DNA of 64,000 nucleotides from Desulfomicrobium sp. ZS1 (GTDB lineage Bacteria; Desulfobacterota; Desulfovibrionia; Desulfovibrionales; Desulfomicrobiaceae), in the NCBI RefSeq assembly GCF_024204645.1, contig NZ_CP100351.1:2940001-3004000 (forward strand). The letters run 5' to 3'. The notes under the pieces are model-generated. The model did no database searches, was not told where the DNA came from, and was given only the letters and a program-made list of their open reading frames with translations. This document shows positions 12,251-21,114 of this stretch, piece by piece (the first letter of the stretch is position 1; every line of letters begins with the position of its first letter). Both the position numbers and the translations under genes were made by a program.

Positions 12251-13318
12251 ATGGACCCCACCCAGCTTATCCCGCACGCCCTCCCCATCCCGGTGGAATG
12301 GGGCTGGTTTTACTTCTTTCAGGTACTCACGTTCATCCTGCACATTCTGGTCATGAACATCATGCTCGGCGCGTCCGTCATCGCCCTGGTCCACCATCTG
12401 CGCGGCAAGACCGAGACGGAACCCCTGACCAAATCGATTTCCACCAAACTGCCCTTCACCATCGCCTTCGCCGTCAACTTCGGCGTTGCGCCCCTGCTCT
12501 TCATGCAGGTCCTGTACGGGCAATTCCTCTACACCAGCAGCGTGCTCATGGCCGTGTATTGGCTGTCGGTCGTAGGGCTGGTCATCGTCGCGTACGCAAG
12601 CGCCTACATCTATGATTTCCGCTATGTGCCGCTGGGCAGCCTGCGCACGATCTTCATCGCCGTGACCACACTGTGCCTCTTGGTCACCGCCTTCATCTTC
12701 ACCAACAACATGACCTTCATGCTCAGCCCTGCCGGATGGTCAGCATACTTTGACAATCCATGGGGCACGCTGCTCAACCTGAGCGATCCGACCGTGCTGC
12801 CGCGCTACCTGCACTTTGTGGCGTCATCCATTGCGGTGGCGGGTCTGGCCCTGGCCATTTTCTACAGCATAAAAGTCAAGAACGACCCCGCAGCGCAGCG
12901 TTGGGTCCGGCACGGCATGAACTGGTACGCCTACACGACCATGGCGCAGATGGCGCTCGGCCTGTGGTTCCTCTCCGCCCTGCCCGAGCCCGTCAAGCAT
13001 CTCCTGCTGGGCGGGTCCCTGCCGCACACCCTGATCTTCGCGTTCAGCGCAAGCCTGGGCATCTTCAGCATCAGCAACGCGCTGAGCTACAATGTCGGCA
13101 CTTCGACGGTCCTGTCGCTGACCACCGTAATCCTCATGATCCTGCTGCGCGACATGGTCCGGGACGCCTATCTGGCCCCGTATTTTCAGGTCAATGACCG
13201 CGTCGTCACCGGCGAGTATCTCCCACTTGTCCTTTTCATCCTGACCCTGGCGGCCGGTCTGTGCGTCGTAGCCTGGATGCTCCGTACCGCCGCCACGGAC
13301 TCGGAGGTGCGCTCATGA
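12251..13318 (+). CDS. CydA-like integral membrane subunit
   Basis: Polytopic protein of 355 residues with about eight to nine hydrophobic helices and no haem-c motif. Several segments resemble cytochrome bd oxidase subunit I: AFAVNFGVAPLLFMQVLYG in an early helix pair, and the run GWSAYFDNPWGTLLN then DPTVLPRYLHFVA with a conserved Arg/His. It probably sits in the inner membrane and may bind haem b or quinol. It has a GGAGAAG ribosome site and overlaps the octahaem fusion gene by four bases (ATGA), so the two are translationally coupled and probably form one complex. Family assignment is by motif resemblance only; the exact subfamily is not known. Confidence 0.7.
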   Translation: MDPTQLIPHALPIPVEWGWFYFFQVLTFILHILVMNIMLGASVIALVHHLRGKTETEPLTKSISTKLPFTIAFAVNFGVAPLLFMQVLYGQFLYTSSVLMAVYWLSVVGLVIVAYASAYIYDFRYVPLGSLRTIFIAVTTLCLLVTAFIFTNNMTFMLSPAGWSAYFDNPWGTLLNLSDPTVLPRYLHFVASSIAVAGLALAIFYSIKVKNDPAAQRWVRHGMNWYAYTTMAQMALGLWFLSALPEPVKHLLLGGSLPHTLIFAFSASLGIFSISNALSYNVGTSTVLSLTTVILMILLRDMVRDAYLAPYFQVNDRVVTGEYLPLVLFILTLAAGLCVVAWMLRTAATDSEVRS

Positions 13319-15960
13319 ACTTTCCAATCTGGGAACTCCACTGGGCCGGCGGCGGACTGCTGATCGCGCTCATCGCCGTCTTTCATGTCTATATCGCCCA
13401 TTTTGCCGTGGGCGGCGGACTCTTTCTCGTCCTCACCGAACACCTGGGCTATCGCCGGCAGTCCCCGGCAATCCTTGATTATACAAAACGCCACACCAAG
13501 TTCTTCCTGCTCGTGACCATGGTCCTGGGCGGAATCACCGGGGTGGGCATCTGGTTCATCATCTCGCTGGTCGCGCCTGCGGCCACGAGCCAGCTCATCC
13601 ACACCTTTGTCTTTGCCTGGGCCATCGAATGGGTCTTTTTCCTGTGCGAAATCGTATCGTTGTTCATCTATTTCTACACCTTCGGAAAAATGGGGCGGCG
13701 CAACCATCTCACCATGGGCTGGCTCTATTTCTTCTTCGGCTGGATGTCGCTGTTCATGATCAACGGCATCATCGGCTTCATGTTGACCCCCGGCGACTGG
13801 TTGGAGACAAAAGACTTCTGGGACGGACTCTTCAACCCCTCCTTCTGGCCGGCACTGGCATTCAGGACGTTCATCGCCCTGATTCTGGCCGGACTTTACG
13901 GCTTCGTCACCGCCACCTGGGAAAAGGATCCCAAGACCCGCGAAACCCTGGTCCGCTATTGCGCGACATGGCTGCTGGCTCCCTTCGCCTTCCTGCTCCT
14001 GTCGGGGTGGTGGTACGTGCACGTGCTGCCCGAAGGGCCGCAGGCCATGGTCCTGGGCGCAAACCCGGAAATCGCCCCGTACCTACAGGGCTTTCTGTGG
14101 ATATCAGTCGTTCTCTTTGCCGGCGGACTGATCATGGCCGTGCGCATGCCTGCCGCGATCAAGCGGCCCATGGCGCTGGTCCTGCTCGTCATCGGCCTGT
14201 TGTACATGGGCTGTTTTGAAACCACGCGCGAGGCCGGCCGCAGACCCTACCTGATCCACGGCTACATGTATTCCAACGCCATCCTGGTCGGCACTGAAGA
14301 CGCCATCGCCGCCGAAGGCTTTCTGCAGACCTCCGGCTGGCACCGGAACCAGGAGATCACCCCCGAAAACGCCATGGCCGCAGGCCGTGAGATCTTTCGC
14401 GGCCAGTGCGCCGCCTGCCACTCCATCGGCGGCCCGCTGCACAACATCAAACGCCTGAGCGCGCAGTTCGGGACCGTTGGCCTCGAAGCCCAGATCGCGG
14501 GCATGGGCAAGATTTACTCCTACATGCCGCGTTTTGCCGGCACAGCGCAGGAGCGCAAGGCCCTGGCCGCCTACATCGTGCATGACCTGGTCGAAGCTCC
14601 CGTGACGGAACAGCATGCCCGGCCCCGCCCGGAAGTCGCACTTGAAATCCCGGCCTTCAACGCGGATGAAGCCGAGTATGTGCTCCTGTCCTGGTGCACG
14701 CTGGGCGAAAAATGCATCTCCGACAGTGACAGCCGCTTCTCCATTTTGCCCCCGGGCAGCACTCTCATGGCCCAGCTCATCCGACGCGGCCCCCTGCCTG
14801 AACTGGTGACCGAAAACGTCGAAATCACGTACACCGCCCCGGCGGGCTTCGAAAACCCGGCCAACCATGTGGAATTCTGGAAATACGCGCCGTCCCTGGT
14901 TGGCAAGGAGCTGCCCCAAAACATCAGCGCCAAGGGGCTGGGCATGTCGGGCGTGATGAAGCTGGGCGAACAGGGCTCGAACTTTGTGGCGGACGGCATC
15001 CCTGTGCTGCCCTACATGGACGACGGAACCATCAATCCCTACCCCGTCTTCACCATCGAAGCCAAGGACACGGCCAGCGGCGAGATTCTGGCAACCACCA
15101 AGGTCGTAGCCCCGATCTCCACGGAAATCGGCTGCAAGAACTGTCATGGCGGCACCTGGCGGCACGAGGGAGCCATGGGCATTTCCGTGACCACGGCCTC
15201 CGACGTGCTGGCCAGACACGACCGGCGTCACAAGACCCGGTTGCTGCCTGAGGCTGAAGCGGGCAAGCCCGTGCTCTGCCAGAGCTGTCACCCAGATCCG
15301 CTGCTCAAAGCCACTGGCAATCCAGAGCTTTTGAACCTCCCGGCCGCCATCCACGGCTTCCACGCCAACTACCTGTCCGGCCAGCCCGGCGCGGAGCCAT
15401 GCCACTCCTGCCATCCCACCGGGCCGGACAGCTACACCTATTGCGCCCGGGGCACGCATGCGGCCAAGGGCCTGACCTGCGTCAACTGCCATGGCACCCT
15501 GGAAGACCACGCCCTGTCGCTCTTGCGCGGGGAAAAAGAAGCGGGCAAGCCCAAGGCCGACCTGCTCATGCGTCACATCAAGCCCAGACTGGTCGCTTCT
15601 GTCGAAGAAATCGAACCGCGCACACCGTGGAACGATCAACCGGATTGTCTGAACTGCCACGTGGACTTCGAGCCCCCGCACGACGCGGAGCCTTCCGCTT
15701 TCAACCAGTGGGTGCGCGGACCGGAAGGGCTTTATCGCATGCGTACCGATGACGCGGGACTCATGTGCGAATCATGCCATGGTTCGACCCACGCCGAATA
15801 TCCGGGCACAAACGCGTTTCATCCGGATCTCGACGCCATCCAGCCCCTGCAGTACCAGGGACATCCGGGTCCCATCGGGAGCAAGGGCAACTGCGCGGTG
15901 TGCCACACCGAAGACATGTACGACGAATTCCATCATCCCAACATTCTCGGCGCACTCTAA
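13315..15960 (+). CDS. CydA-like membrane protein fused to an eight-haem cytochrome c domain
   Basis: An 881-residue fusion. Residues 1-330 form about eight membrane helices ending in EAGRRPYLIHGYMYSNAI, which closely recalls the GRQPW region of cytochrome bd subunit I. Then CAACH at 365 begins a class I-like cytochrome c unit, and seven further CxxCH motifs follow at 607, 655, 696, 722, 778, 818 and 860 in a multihaem region. Likely role: electron exchange between the membrane quinone pool and periplasmic haems. Whether the final acceptor is oxygen, a periplasmic cytochrome or something else cannot be read from the sequence. The start at 13315 is chosen because GGAGG lies 7 bases upstream and it overlaps the preceding stop. 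A strong terminator follows. Confidence 0.85.
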   Translation: MNFPIWELHWAGGGLLIALIAVFHVYIAHFAVGGGLFLVLTEHLGYRRQSPAILDYTKRHTKFFLLVTMVLGGITGVGIWFIISLVAPAATSQLIHTFVFAWAIEWVFFLCEIVSLFIYFYTFGKMGRRNHLTMGWLYFFFGWMSLFMINGIIGFMLTPGDWLETKDFWDGLFNPSFWPALAFRTFIALILAGLYGFVTATWEKDPKTRETLVRYCATWLLAPFAFLLLSGWWYVHVLPEGPQAMVLGANPEIAPYLQGFLWISVVLFAGGLIMAVRMPAAIKRPMALVLLVIGLLYMGCFETTREAGRRPYLIHGYMYSNAILVGTEDAIAAEGFLQTSGWHRNQEITPENAMAAGREIFRGQCAACHSIGGPLHNIKRLSAQFGTVGLEAQIAGMGKIYSYMPRFAGTAQERKALAAYIVHDLVEAPVTEQHARPRPEVALEIPAFNADEAEYVLLSWCTLGEKCISDSDSRFSILPPGSTLMAQLIRRGPLPELVTENVEITYTAPAGFENPANHVEFWKYAPSLVGKELPQNISAKGLGMSGVMKLGEQGSNFVADGIPVLPYMDDGTINPYPVFTIEAKDTASGEILATTKVVAPISTEIGCKNCHGGTWRHEGAMGISVTTASDVLARHDRRHKTRLLPEAEAGKPVLCQSCHPDPLLKATGNPELLNLPAAIHGFHANYLSGQPGAEPCHSCHPTGPDSYTYCARGTHAAKGLTCVNCHGTLEDHALSLLRGEKEAGKPKADLLMRHIKPRLVASVEEIEPRTPWNDQPDCLNCHVDFEPPHDAEPSAFNQWVRGPEGLYRMRTDDAGLMCESCHGSTHAEYPGTNAFHPDLDAIQPLQYQGHPGPIGSKGNCAVCHTEDMYDEFHHPNILGAL

Positions 15961-15972
15961 CTTACGACACCC

Positions 15973-16004
15973 GGACCGGGGCAGAAATGCCCCGGTCCTT
16001 CCCG
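15973..16004 (+). terminator. Rho-independent terminator of the octahaem operon
   Basis: Perfect 11-bp stem GGACCGGGGCA/TGCCCCGGTCC with a GAAA loop, then TTCCCGTTT. It lies 12 bases after the stop codon. Confidence 0.85.
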
Positions 16005-16214
16005 TTTGCGGATATCCACATCCTGTTTCCTGCCGGGCAGTCTACGACCACGCCCCGGTACGGACTCCCGCCAACGATTTTTTCAGCCGGATCGTCACGA
16101 TTACTCCTCAATCCCAGAATTCACTTTACCATCATATGCCCTTGAGCTAGCTTCCACAAAAGGTTTAGAAACGTTACGTTCCGGCACAGCCCCCTTCAAC
16201 ACACGGAGAATCGC

Positions 16215-16466
16215 ATGTCGTATCTGCCCTGTGTGGGCTGTGGTTGGTGCTGTCTGCATGACCAGTGCACGGATTCCTTGCGGCGCCATGGCTATCTGCC
16301 CCGCTGTCCCGAGCTTTTCTGGAGCGACGAAGCACAGCGTTACCTGTGCCGGACCATGCTTGAAGGCGAATCCGGAGACGGAATCCGCCGCAATCAACAT
16401 ACCGGCGGGGGATGCTGCGCTCCCCTCAACTCCTGGCGACAGGACATTCGAAACCGGGACAAATGA
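16215..16466 (+). CDS. Small cysteine-rich protein, YkgJ-like metal-site pattern
   Basis: An 83-residue product with eight cysteines, beginning MSYLPCVGCGWCC, with further Cys in HDQC, PRCPELFW, LCRTML and GGCCAPLNSW. The CxxCxxCC opening with later Cys recalls the YkgJ/UPF0153 iron-sulphur or zinc cluster proteins but is shorter. The gene has a good GGAGAA ribosome site, and its stop lies 21 bases before the next sensor kinase ATG, so they may be co-transcribed. Function is unknown. Small size makes it vulnerable to being missed, but codon use and spacing look genuine. Confidence 0.65.
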   Translation: MSYLPCVGCGWCCLHDQCTDSLRRHGYLPRCPELFWSDEAQRYLCRTMLEGESGDGIRRNQHTGGGCCAPLNSWRQDIRNRDK

Positions 16467-16487
16467 CCCGCATCTTTCGGACGGACC

Positions 16488-18188
16488 ATGACCCAACCTG
16501 CTGAAGTCAAAGACATCGCGCATCTGACAAACAAAGCCAAAACGTCTCCACGCCTCATGAGCGGGCAATTGACCGTCCTCTCCATACTGGTGGCCATGGT
16601 ACCGATCCTGTGCATCGCGACCCTGGGCTATGTCTTTTACGATGCGGCGTTCCGGGAAAAAACCCACGCGCTCCTGGCGCAAAAAGCCATGAGTTCGGTC
16701 CAGAACCTGGACGAATTTCTCGAAGAAAAAATCTCCAACCTCCGGCAAGAGACAGACGCAGCGACCATCTCGGAACTGTCGGACCCCGGCCATCTGCGCG
16801 CCCGCCTGCACTCACTGCAAAACGCCTATCAAGGCGTTTTCATCGGCCTTGACCTCGTCGACGCAAGCGGCACGATCATCGCGAGGACCACGGACGAAAA
16901 AACGCAAACAGTCTCCGCCGAAAAATCATGGTTTACGCAGGCCATAAGCCGCCCACAGTTTGTCAGCAATCTGGCCTTGTGCGAGACGTACTGCTTCCTT
17001 GCCGTACGCATCACCGCCGAACAGACCGTCTGGCTGCTGCGAGCCCACCTCGATCCGGATCTGATCCAGGAAAAGACCCGGCTCTTTCATCCCGGAGGAC
17101 CGGGAGGAGCTTTCTTTCTGGACCGTCAGGGCGCGTACAGCGCCGGCAGTGGCGCCGAACCGGGCAGCAGAGAAGCCGCGCAACTGCTGGCCCAGCAATT
17201 TTTCCCCGAAGGCAGGCCTGTCGTACTCGAAGCCAAGGACGCAAACGGCCAGGTCAATCTTTACGGCTGCGCCCCAGTGCGATCCACAGGCAACATCCTG
17301 GCCATCCATCAGCCCAAAGCCCAGCTGCTGCATCCGCTGTTCCAGGCCCGCCTTCTGGCCCTGGCCATCATTATCGCCGGTTTCGCCGGTATCGTCGTCA
17401 CCGCGCTGGCTCTGGCCAAACGGACGGAGCAACGACTGCTCAAAGCCGAACTGGAACTGCAGCAGATGCAAAAACACATCATGGACGCAGGCAAGCTGGC
17501 CGCCATTGGCGAACTGGCCGCCGGGGTCGCTCACGAGATCAACAATCCCCTGGCCATCATGATGGAGAACGCGGGCTGGATTCAGGATCTGCTCAAATCG
17601 GATGACCCGCACAGTGAAGAGAACACCGCAGAAATCTTCTCTTCCCTGCAAACCATCACCACCCAGGGCCACCGCTGCCGGGAGATCACGCACAAGCTGC
17701 TCAGTTTCGCACGCAAGGCCGACAGCGCGATAAAGGCGGTGAACATCAACTCGCTGCTGGATGACATCGCCGGGTTCGCACGGCAGAAGGCCAAATATCG
17801 GAATGTGGAAATCAGGCTGAGCCTCGACCCCAACGCGGGGGAAGTCGACAGCTCGCCTGCGGAAATCCAGCAGATCATCCTGAACCTCGTCAACAACGCC
17901 ATCGACGCCATCGAACACGACAACGGACTGGTGCAATTGCGTTCCGTCCGCGAGACCAGCTTCGTGCGCATCGATGTCGAGGACAACGGCCAAGGCATCC
18001 CTGATGACATTCGGCCCCAGATTTTCGAGCCGTTCTTCACCACCAAGGACGCCGGCAAAGGTACGGGCCTGGGTCTGTCCATTTGCCGGGATCTTCTCTC
18101 CAAAATGGGCGGCTCCATCAGCGTGGACTCCACCCCTGGCCACGGATGCGTTTTTCATGTCCGCTTGCCTGCGAGTTCCCCAAAATGA
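16488..18188 (+). CDS. Sensor histidine kinase with extracytoplasmic Cache-like sensor
   Basis: A 566-residue membrane kinase. TM1 is at about 30-52, an extracytoplasmic sensor spans about 53-285, TM2 is near 288-308, then a short coiled coil runs directly into HisKA with no clear HAMP or PAS. His349 in AAGVAHEINNP is the phospho-acceptor. The ATPase N box (ILNLVNNAIDAI) and G boxes (DNGQGIP, GTGLGLSI) are intact. The HEINNP type kinase usually partners NtrC-like regulators, but none is adjacent; the cognate regulator is not identified. The next gene begins about 100 bases later. Confidence 0.92.
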   Translation: MTQPAEVKDIAHLTNKAKTSPRLMSGQLTVLSILVAMVPILCIATLGYVFYDAAFREKTHALLAQKAMSSVQNLDEFLEEKISNLRQETDAATISELSDPGHLRARLHSLQNAYQGVFIGLDLVDASGTIIARTTDEKTQTVSAEKSWFTQAISRPQFVSNLALCETYCFLAVRITAEQTVWLLRAHLDPDLIQEKTRLFHPGGPGGAFFLDRQGAYSAGSGAEPGSREAAQLLAQQFFPEGRPVVLEAKDANGQVNLYGCAPVRSTGNILAIHQPKAQLLHPLFQARLLALAIIIAGFAGIVVTALALAKRTEQRLLKAELELQQMQKHIMDAGKLAAIGELAAGVAHEINNPLAIMMENAGWIQDLLKSDDPHSEENTAEIFSSLQTITTQGHRCREITHKLLSFARKADSAIKAVNINSLLDDIAGFARQKAKYRNVEIRLSLDPNAGEVDSSPAEIQQIILNLVNNAIDAIEHDNGLVQLRSVRETSFVRIDVEDNGQGIPDDIRPQIFEPFFTTKDAGKGTGLGLSICRDLLSKMGGSISVDSTPGHGCVFHVRLPASSPK

Positions 18189-18224
18189 CTCTTTCGTCTG
18201 ACAAGAGAGAGCCATCCTCTCAAT

Positions 18225-18253
18225 TTGACTCCATAATTTTCTCTCTGTAAGAC
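18225..18253 (+). promoter_or_regulatory. Candidate promoter of the GspE-like gene
   Basis: TTGACT and TAAGAC are 17 bases apart in an otherwise empty 100-base gap. Moderate -35, weak -10. Confidence 0.35.
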
Positions 18254-18290
18254 CTTTTCGCCACTGATCAACTCTCACCGTGGAGCCCCA

Positions 18291-20171
18291 ATGCCCAAGG
18301 ATAATCCCAAGAACAGCGCGCCCACCAGCCACGGCGAACTCATCGACATCCTTATCAAAGAAGGGCTGCTCTCGGAAAAACAGGCGCTCCATGCGGCGCG
18401 GCTGCGTACAAAGCTCGTCCGCCCCAAGCCTTTGCTCGAAATCGTCAAGGAACTCGGGTACGTCACCGCCGACCAGGTCACCACGGCCATCCGCAAGAAC
18501 AAACTGTCCATGCGCATCGGAAGTTTGCTGCTGGAACTCGGACTGATCAGCGAGGCGGACCTTGAAGCGGCCTTTCAGATCCAGCGCACGAGCAAGACCC
18601 CGCAAAAACTTGGCGAAGTCCTCGTCAACAACAATTTCATCAAGGAATTCAAACTCCTTGAAGCGCTCTCCCTGCAGCTTGGCTACCCCTTTGTCGATCC
18701 CAGATTTACAAGCCTCGACATCTCCCTTCTGCATCAGATTCCGGCCACGTACAGAAACAAGGCATCCTATGTGCCCATCGAGAGACAGGAGCATCAGGTC
18801 GTCGTGGCTTTTGCCAATGTTCTGGACATGGACGACCAGGAGGAGGCGCGCACCATTTTTCCTGAAGGGATTCTGCCGGCCATCGCCACGCGCGAGTCCA
18901 TCATCGAGACCTACCAGCGCTTCGAACGCGGATCACAGACCAAGGAATCTCTTGATGACGATTCGGCCTCGGGCATCGTCGAACGCATCATCCTCGACGC
19001 CATAGAACTCGACGTCAGCGACATCCACATGGAACCCCTCCCGGACCGCCTGCGCATCCGCTTCCGCCGGGACGGGGTGCTTGAACCCTACAAGGACTTC
19101 CCGCGCGAGATAATCCCCAACATCTCAAGCCGCATCAAGATCATGTGCAAGGCGGATATCGCCGAGAAGCGCCGCCACCAGGGCGGACGCATCCTGTTCG
19201 AATACCCCGGCGGCGAGCTCGACATGCGCGCCTCCTTTTACGTGACCATCCACGGCGAGGCCATCGTGCTGCGCCTGCTGAACCGGCAGGGCAACCTCAT
19301 CGACATCGCAAGCGTCGGAATGTACCCGAAAACACTCAAACGCTTCCTTGACGGAGCTCTGTCCAGGCCCAGCGGCGTCGTAATCATCACCGGCCCCACC
19401 GGGTCGGGCAAGACGACCACGGTCTACAGCTGCATCCACCACCTGAACACGCCGCTTCTGTCCATCATCACGGCCGAAGAACCCGTCGAGTACGTCATAC
19501 CGGGCATCTCCCAGTGTTCCATCGATCCCAAGATCAACCTGACCTTCGAGGAGACCCTGCGTCACATCGTGCGCCAGGACCCCGACGTCATCCTCATCGG
19601 CGAGATCCGCGACAATTATTCGGCAGAAGTGGCCGTGCAGGCGGCCCTGACCGGGCACAAGGTCCTGACCACCTTTCACACCGAAGACTCCATCGGCGGC
19701 CTGATCCGGCTCATGAACATGGACATCGAGGCCTTCCTCATCTCCTCCACCGTGGTCAGCGTGGTCGCGCAGCGCCTGCTGCGGCGCATCTGCCCGGAGT
19801 GCTCCCAGCCGTACAAGCCAAGCCCCGGCGAGCTGCAGCTCTTCGGCTACACGCAGGCCACGATCCAGAGCTCGAATTTTCGCAAGGGCACGGGCTGCGC
19901 CCACTGCCGCTACACTGGGTATCGAGGCCGCATCGCGGTGTTCGAACTGCTCATTCTCGATGAAATGGTCCGTGCCGCAATCCTGGAGCGGCGGACCAGC
20001 TTCGACATCCGCAAGATCGCCCTGGAGAGCGCAGGGCTTGTGACCTTGTTCGAGGAAGGTCTGGTCAAGGCCGCCGAAGGCCAGACCACTCTGGAAGAGG
20101 TCATGCGCTGCCTGCCTCTTGTTCTGAAACCACGCCCACTGGAAGAAACCCGCCGCCTGCTCGGAGTCTAG
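18291..20171 (+). CDS. GspE/PilB-type secretion ATPase with MshEN-like N-terminal repeats
   Basis: Hexameric AAA-like motor of type II secretion or type IV pilus systems, 626 residues. The N-terminus has helical repeats; two of 24 residues, 75-98 (RIGSLLLELGLISEADL...Q) and 106-129 (KLGEVLVNNNFIKEFKL...Q), fit the R/K-L-G-xx-L...L...Q pattern of the cyclic-di-GMP-binding MshEN domain. Then come the N2 domain, Walker A GPTGSGKTT (368-376), an Asp box (LIGEIRD) and a C-terminal tetracysteine zinc site (CPEC...CAHC). No pseudopilin, platform or secretin genes are adjacent, so the motor serves a system encoded elsewhere or an orphan role. It is followed two bases later by an HDOD gene. Confidence 0.92.
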   Translation: MPKDNPKNSAPTSHGELIDILIKEGLLSEKQALHAARLRTKLVRPKPLLEIVKELGYVTADQVTTAIRKNKLSMRIGSLLLELGLISEADLEAAFQIQRTSKTPQKLGEVLVNNNFIKEFKLLEALSLQLGYPFVDPRFTSLDISLLHQIPATYRNKASYVPIERQEHQVVVAFANVLDMDDQEEARTIFPEGILPAIATRESIIETYQRFERGSQTKESLDDDSASGIVERIILDAIELDVSDIHMEPLPDRLRIRFRRDGVLEPYKDFPREIIPNISSRIKIMCKADIAEKRRHQGGRILFEYPGGELDMRASFYVTIHGEAIVLRLLNRQGNLIDIASVGMYPKTLKRFLDGALSRPSGVVIITGPTGSGKTTTVYSCIHHLNTPLLSIITAEEPVEYVIPGISQCSIDPKINLTFEETLRHIVRQDPDVILIGEIRDNYSAEVAVQAALTGHKVLTTFHTEDSIGGLIRLMNMDIEAFLISSTVVSVVAQRLLRRICPECSQPYKPSPGELQLFGYTQATIQSSNFRKGTGCAHCRYTGYRGRIAVFELLILDEMVRAAILERRTSFDIRKIALESAGLVTLFEEGLVKAAEGQTTLEEVMRCLPLVLKPRPLEETRRLLGV

Positions 20172-20173
20172 CA

Positions 20174-21025
20174 ATGAACGAGGCCAAGTCTTTTATCGAA
20201 ATCCTCAAGGAGCATGTGAATTCGGACAAGGCGCAGCTCCCGCCCTTCAATCGCACCGGCCTTGCCATCCAGCAGGAAATGGCGAGGCCCGACCCGGATA
20301 TGCAGGTCATCGAAAAGCAGATTCTGCGGGACCCGGCCGTGGCCGGCCAGCTCCTCAAGGTCGCCAACTCGTCCTTTTACCGGGGCATGATCGAAGTGAC
20401 CACGGTCAGAAACGCCATGGTCCGCCTCGGTCTGGCCGAAGTCTCCAACCTGGTCACCCTGCTGACCCAGAAGCAATCCTTCACCACCCCGGACCCCTTC
20501 ATCCGCGAATACATGGATCAGCTCTGGATCCACTCCGTGGCCTGTGCCCTTGGCGCCAAATGGATCGCCAAGGAATGCCGGCTGCCAAGCAAGATGAACG
20601 AAGCCTTTTTCGCAGGGCTCCTGCACGACATCGGCAAGGCCTTTCTGCTCATGGCCATCGCCGACCTGAAACAAAGCGGACAGCTGGGGGACAGCGTTCC
20701 GCAGACCTTTATCGAGGAAGTCCTCGACACCCTGCACCAAAGCATCGGAGCGCAACTGCTCAAAAAATGGAACCTGCCGGAGATCTATTGCACGGTGGCC
20801 GAGCATCACCACGATGAAAGCATGGAAGGCCAGGATGTCGTACTGCTCATAGTCAGCCTGGCCAACAAGGTCCTGGCCAAGGCCGGAATCGGGATCATGC
20901 ACACCCCCGACATCGATCTGGCGACCAGTCCCGAAGCGATTCAACTGGACCTCTCCGAGATCAAGGTCGCCGAACTGGAATTGACCATGGAAGATTACGT
21001 CGAATTTGTCGGGGAAGTGAGCTAA
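20174..21025 (+). CDS. HDOD domain signalling protein
   Basis: A 283-residue protein that is essentially one HDOD domain (related to HD phosphohydrolases but usually without the catalytic metal site), cytoplasmic. Landmarks: LPPFNRTGLAIQQEMARPD, ILRDPAVAGQLLKVANSSFY, AMVRLGLAEVSNLV and LLHDIGKAFLL, then AEHHHDE. HDOD proteins are associated with cyclic-di-GMP signalling and motility or secretion control. It is two bases downstream of the GspE-like ATPase and surely co-translated, so it may regulate that motor (inference). A strong terminator follows. Confidence 0.92.
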   Translation: MNEAKSFIEILKEHVNSDKAQLPPFNRTGLAIQQEMARPDPDMQVIEKQILRDPAVAGQLLKVANSSFYRGMIEVTTVRNAMVRLGLAEVSNLVTLLTQKQSFTTPDPFIREYMDQLWIHSVACALGAKWIAKECRLPSKMNEAFFAGLLHDIGKAFLLMAIADLKQSGQLGDSVPQTFIEEVLDTLHQSIGAQLLKKWNLPEIYCTVAEHHHDESMEGQDVVLLIVSLANKVLAKAGIGIMHTPDIDLATSPEAIQLDLSEIKVAELELTMEDYVEFVGEVS

Positions 21026-21064
21026 TTATCCGGCGCTCCTCTCCTGTTTGCCGTTTGAAATGCG

Positions 21065-21101
21065 CAGGGGCCGGTTCGCTTGAACCGGCCCCTGCTGTTT
21101 T
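21065..21101 (+). terminator. Terminator between convergent genes
   Basis: Perfect 13-bp stem CAGGGGCCGGTTC/GAACCGGCCCCTG with a 4-base loop and CTGTTTTTC behind it. It ends the GspE-HDOD unit and may also act on the opposing transcript. Confidence 0.88.
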
Positions 21102-21114
21102 TCATGTCACGAAA

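Noticed and set aside
14104-15681. Minus-strand open frame of 525 codons opposite the octahaem gene
   Set aside because: Antisense shadow of a high-GC gene; the eight CxxCH motifs are on the plus strand.
16926-18794. Long minus-strand open frame (622 codons) opposite the sensor kinase
   Set aside because: It spans the end of one clear gene and the start of another on the plus strand, and its translation has no recognisable domain. It is a GC-bias shadow.
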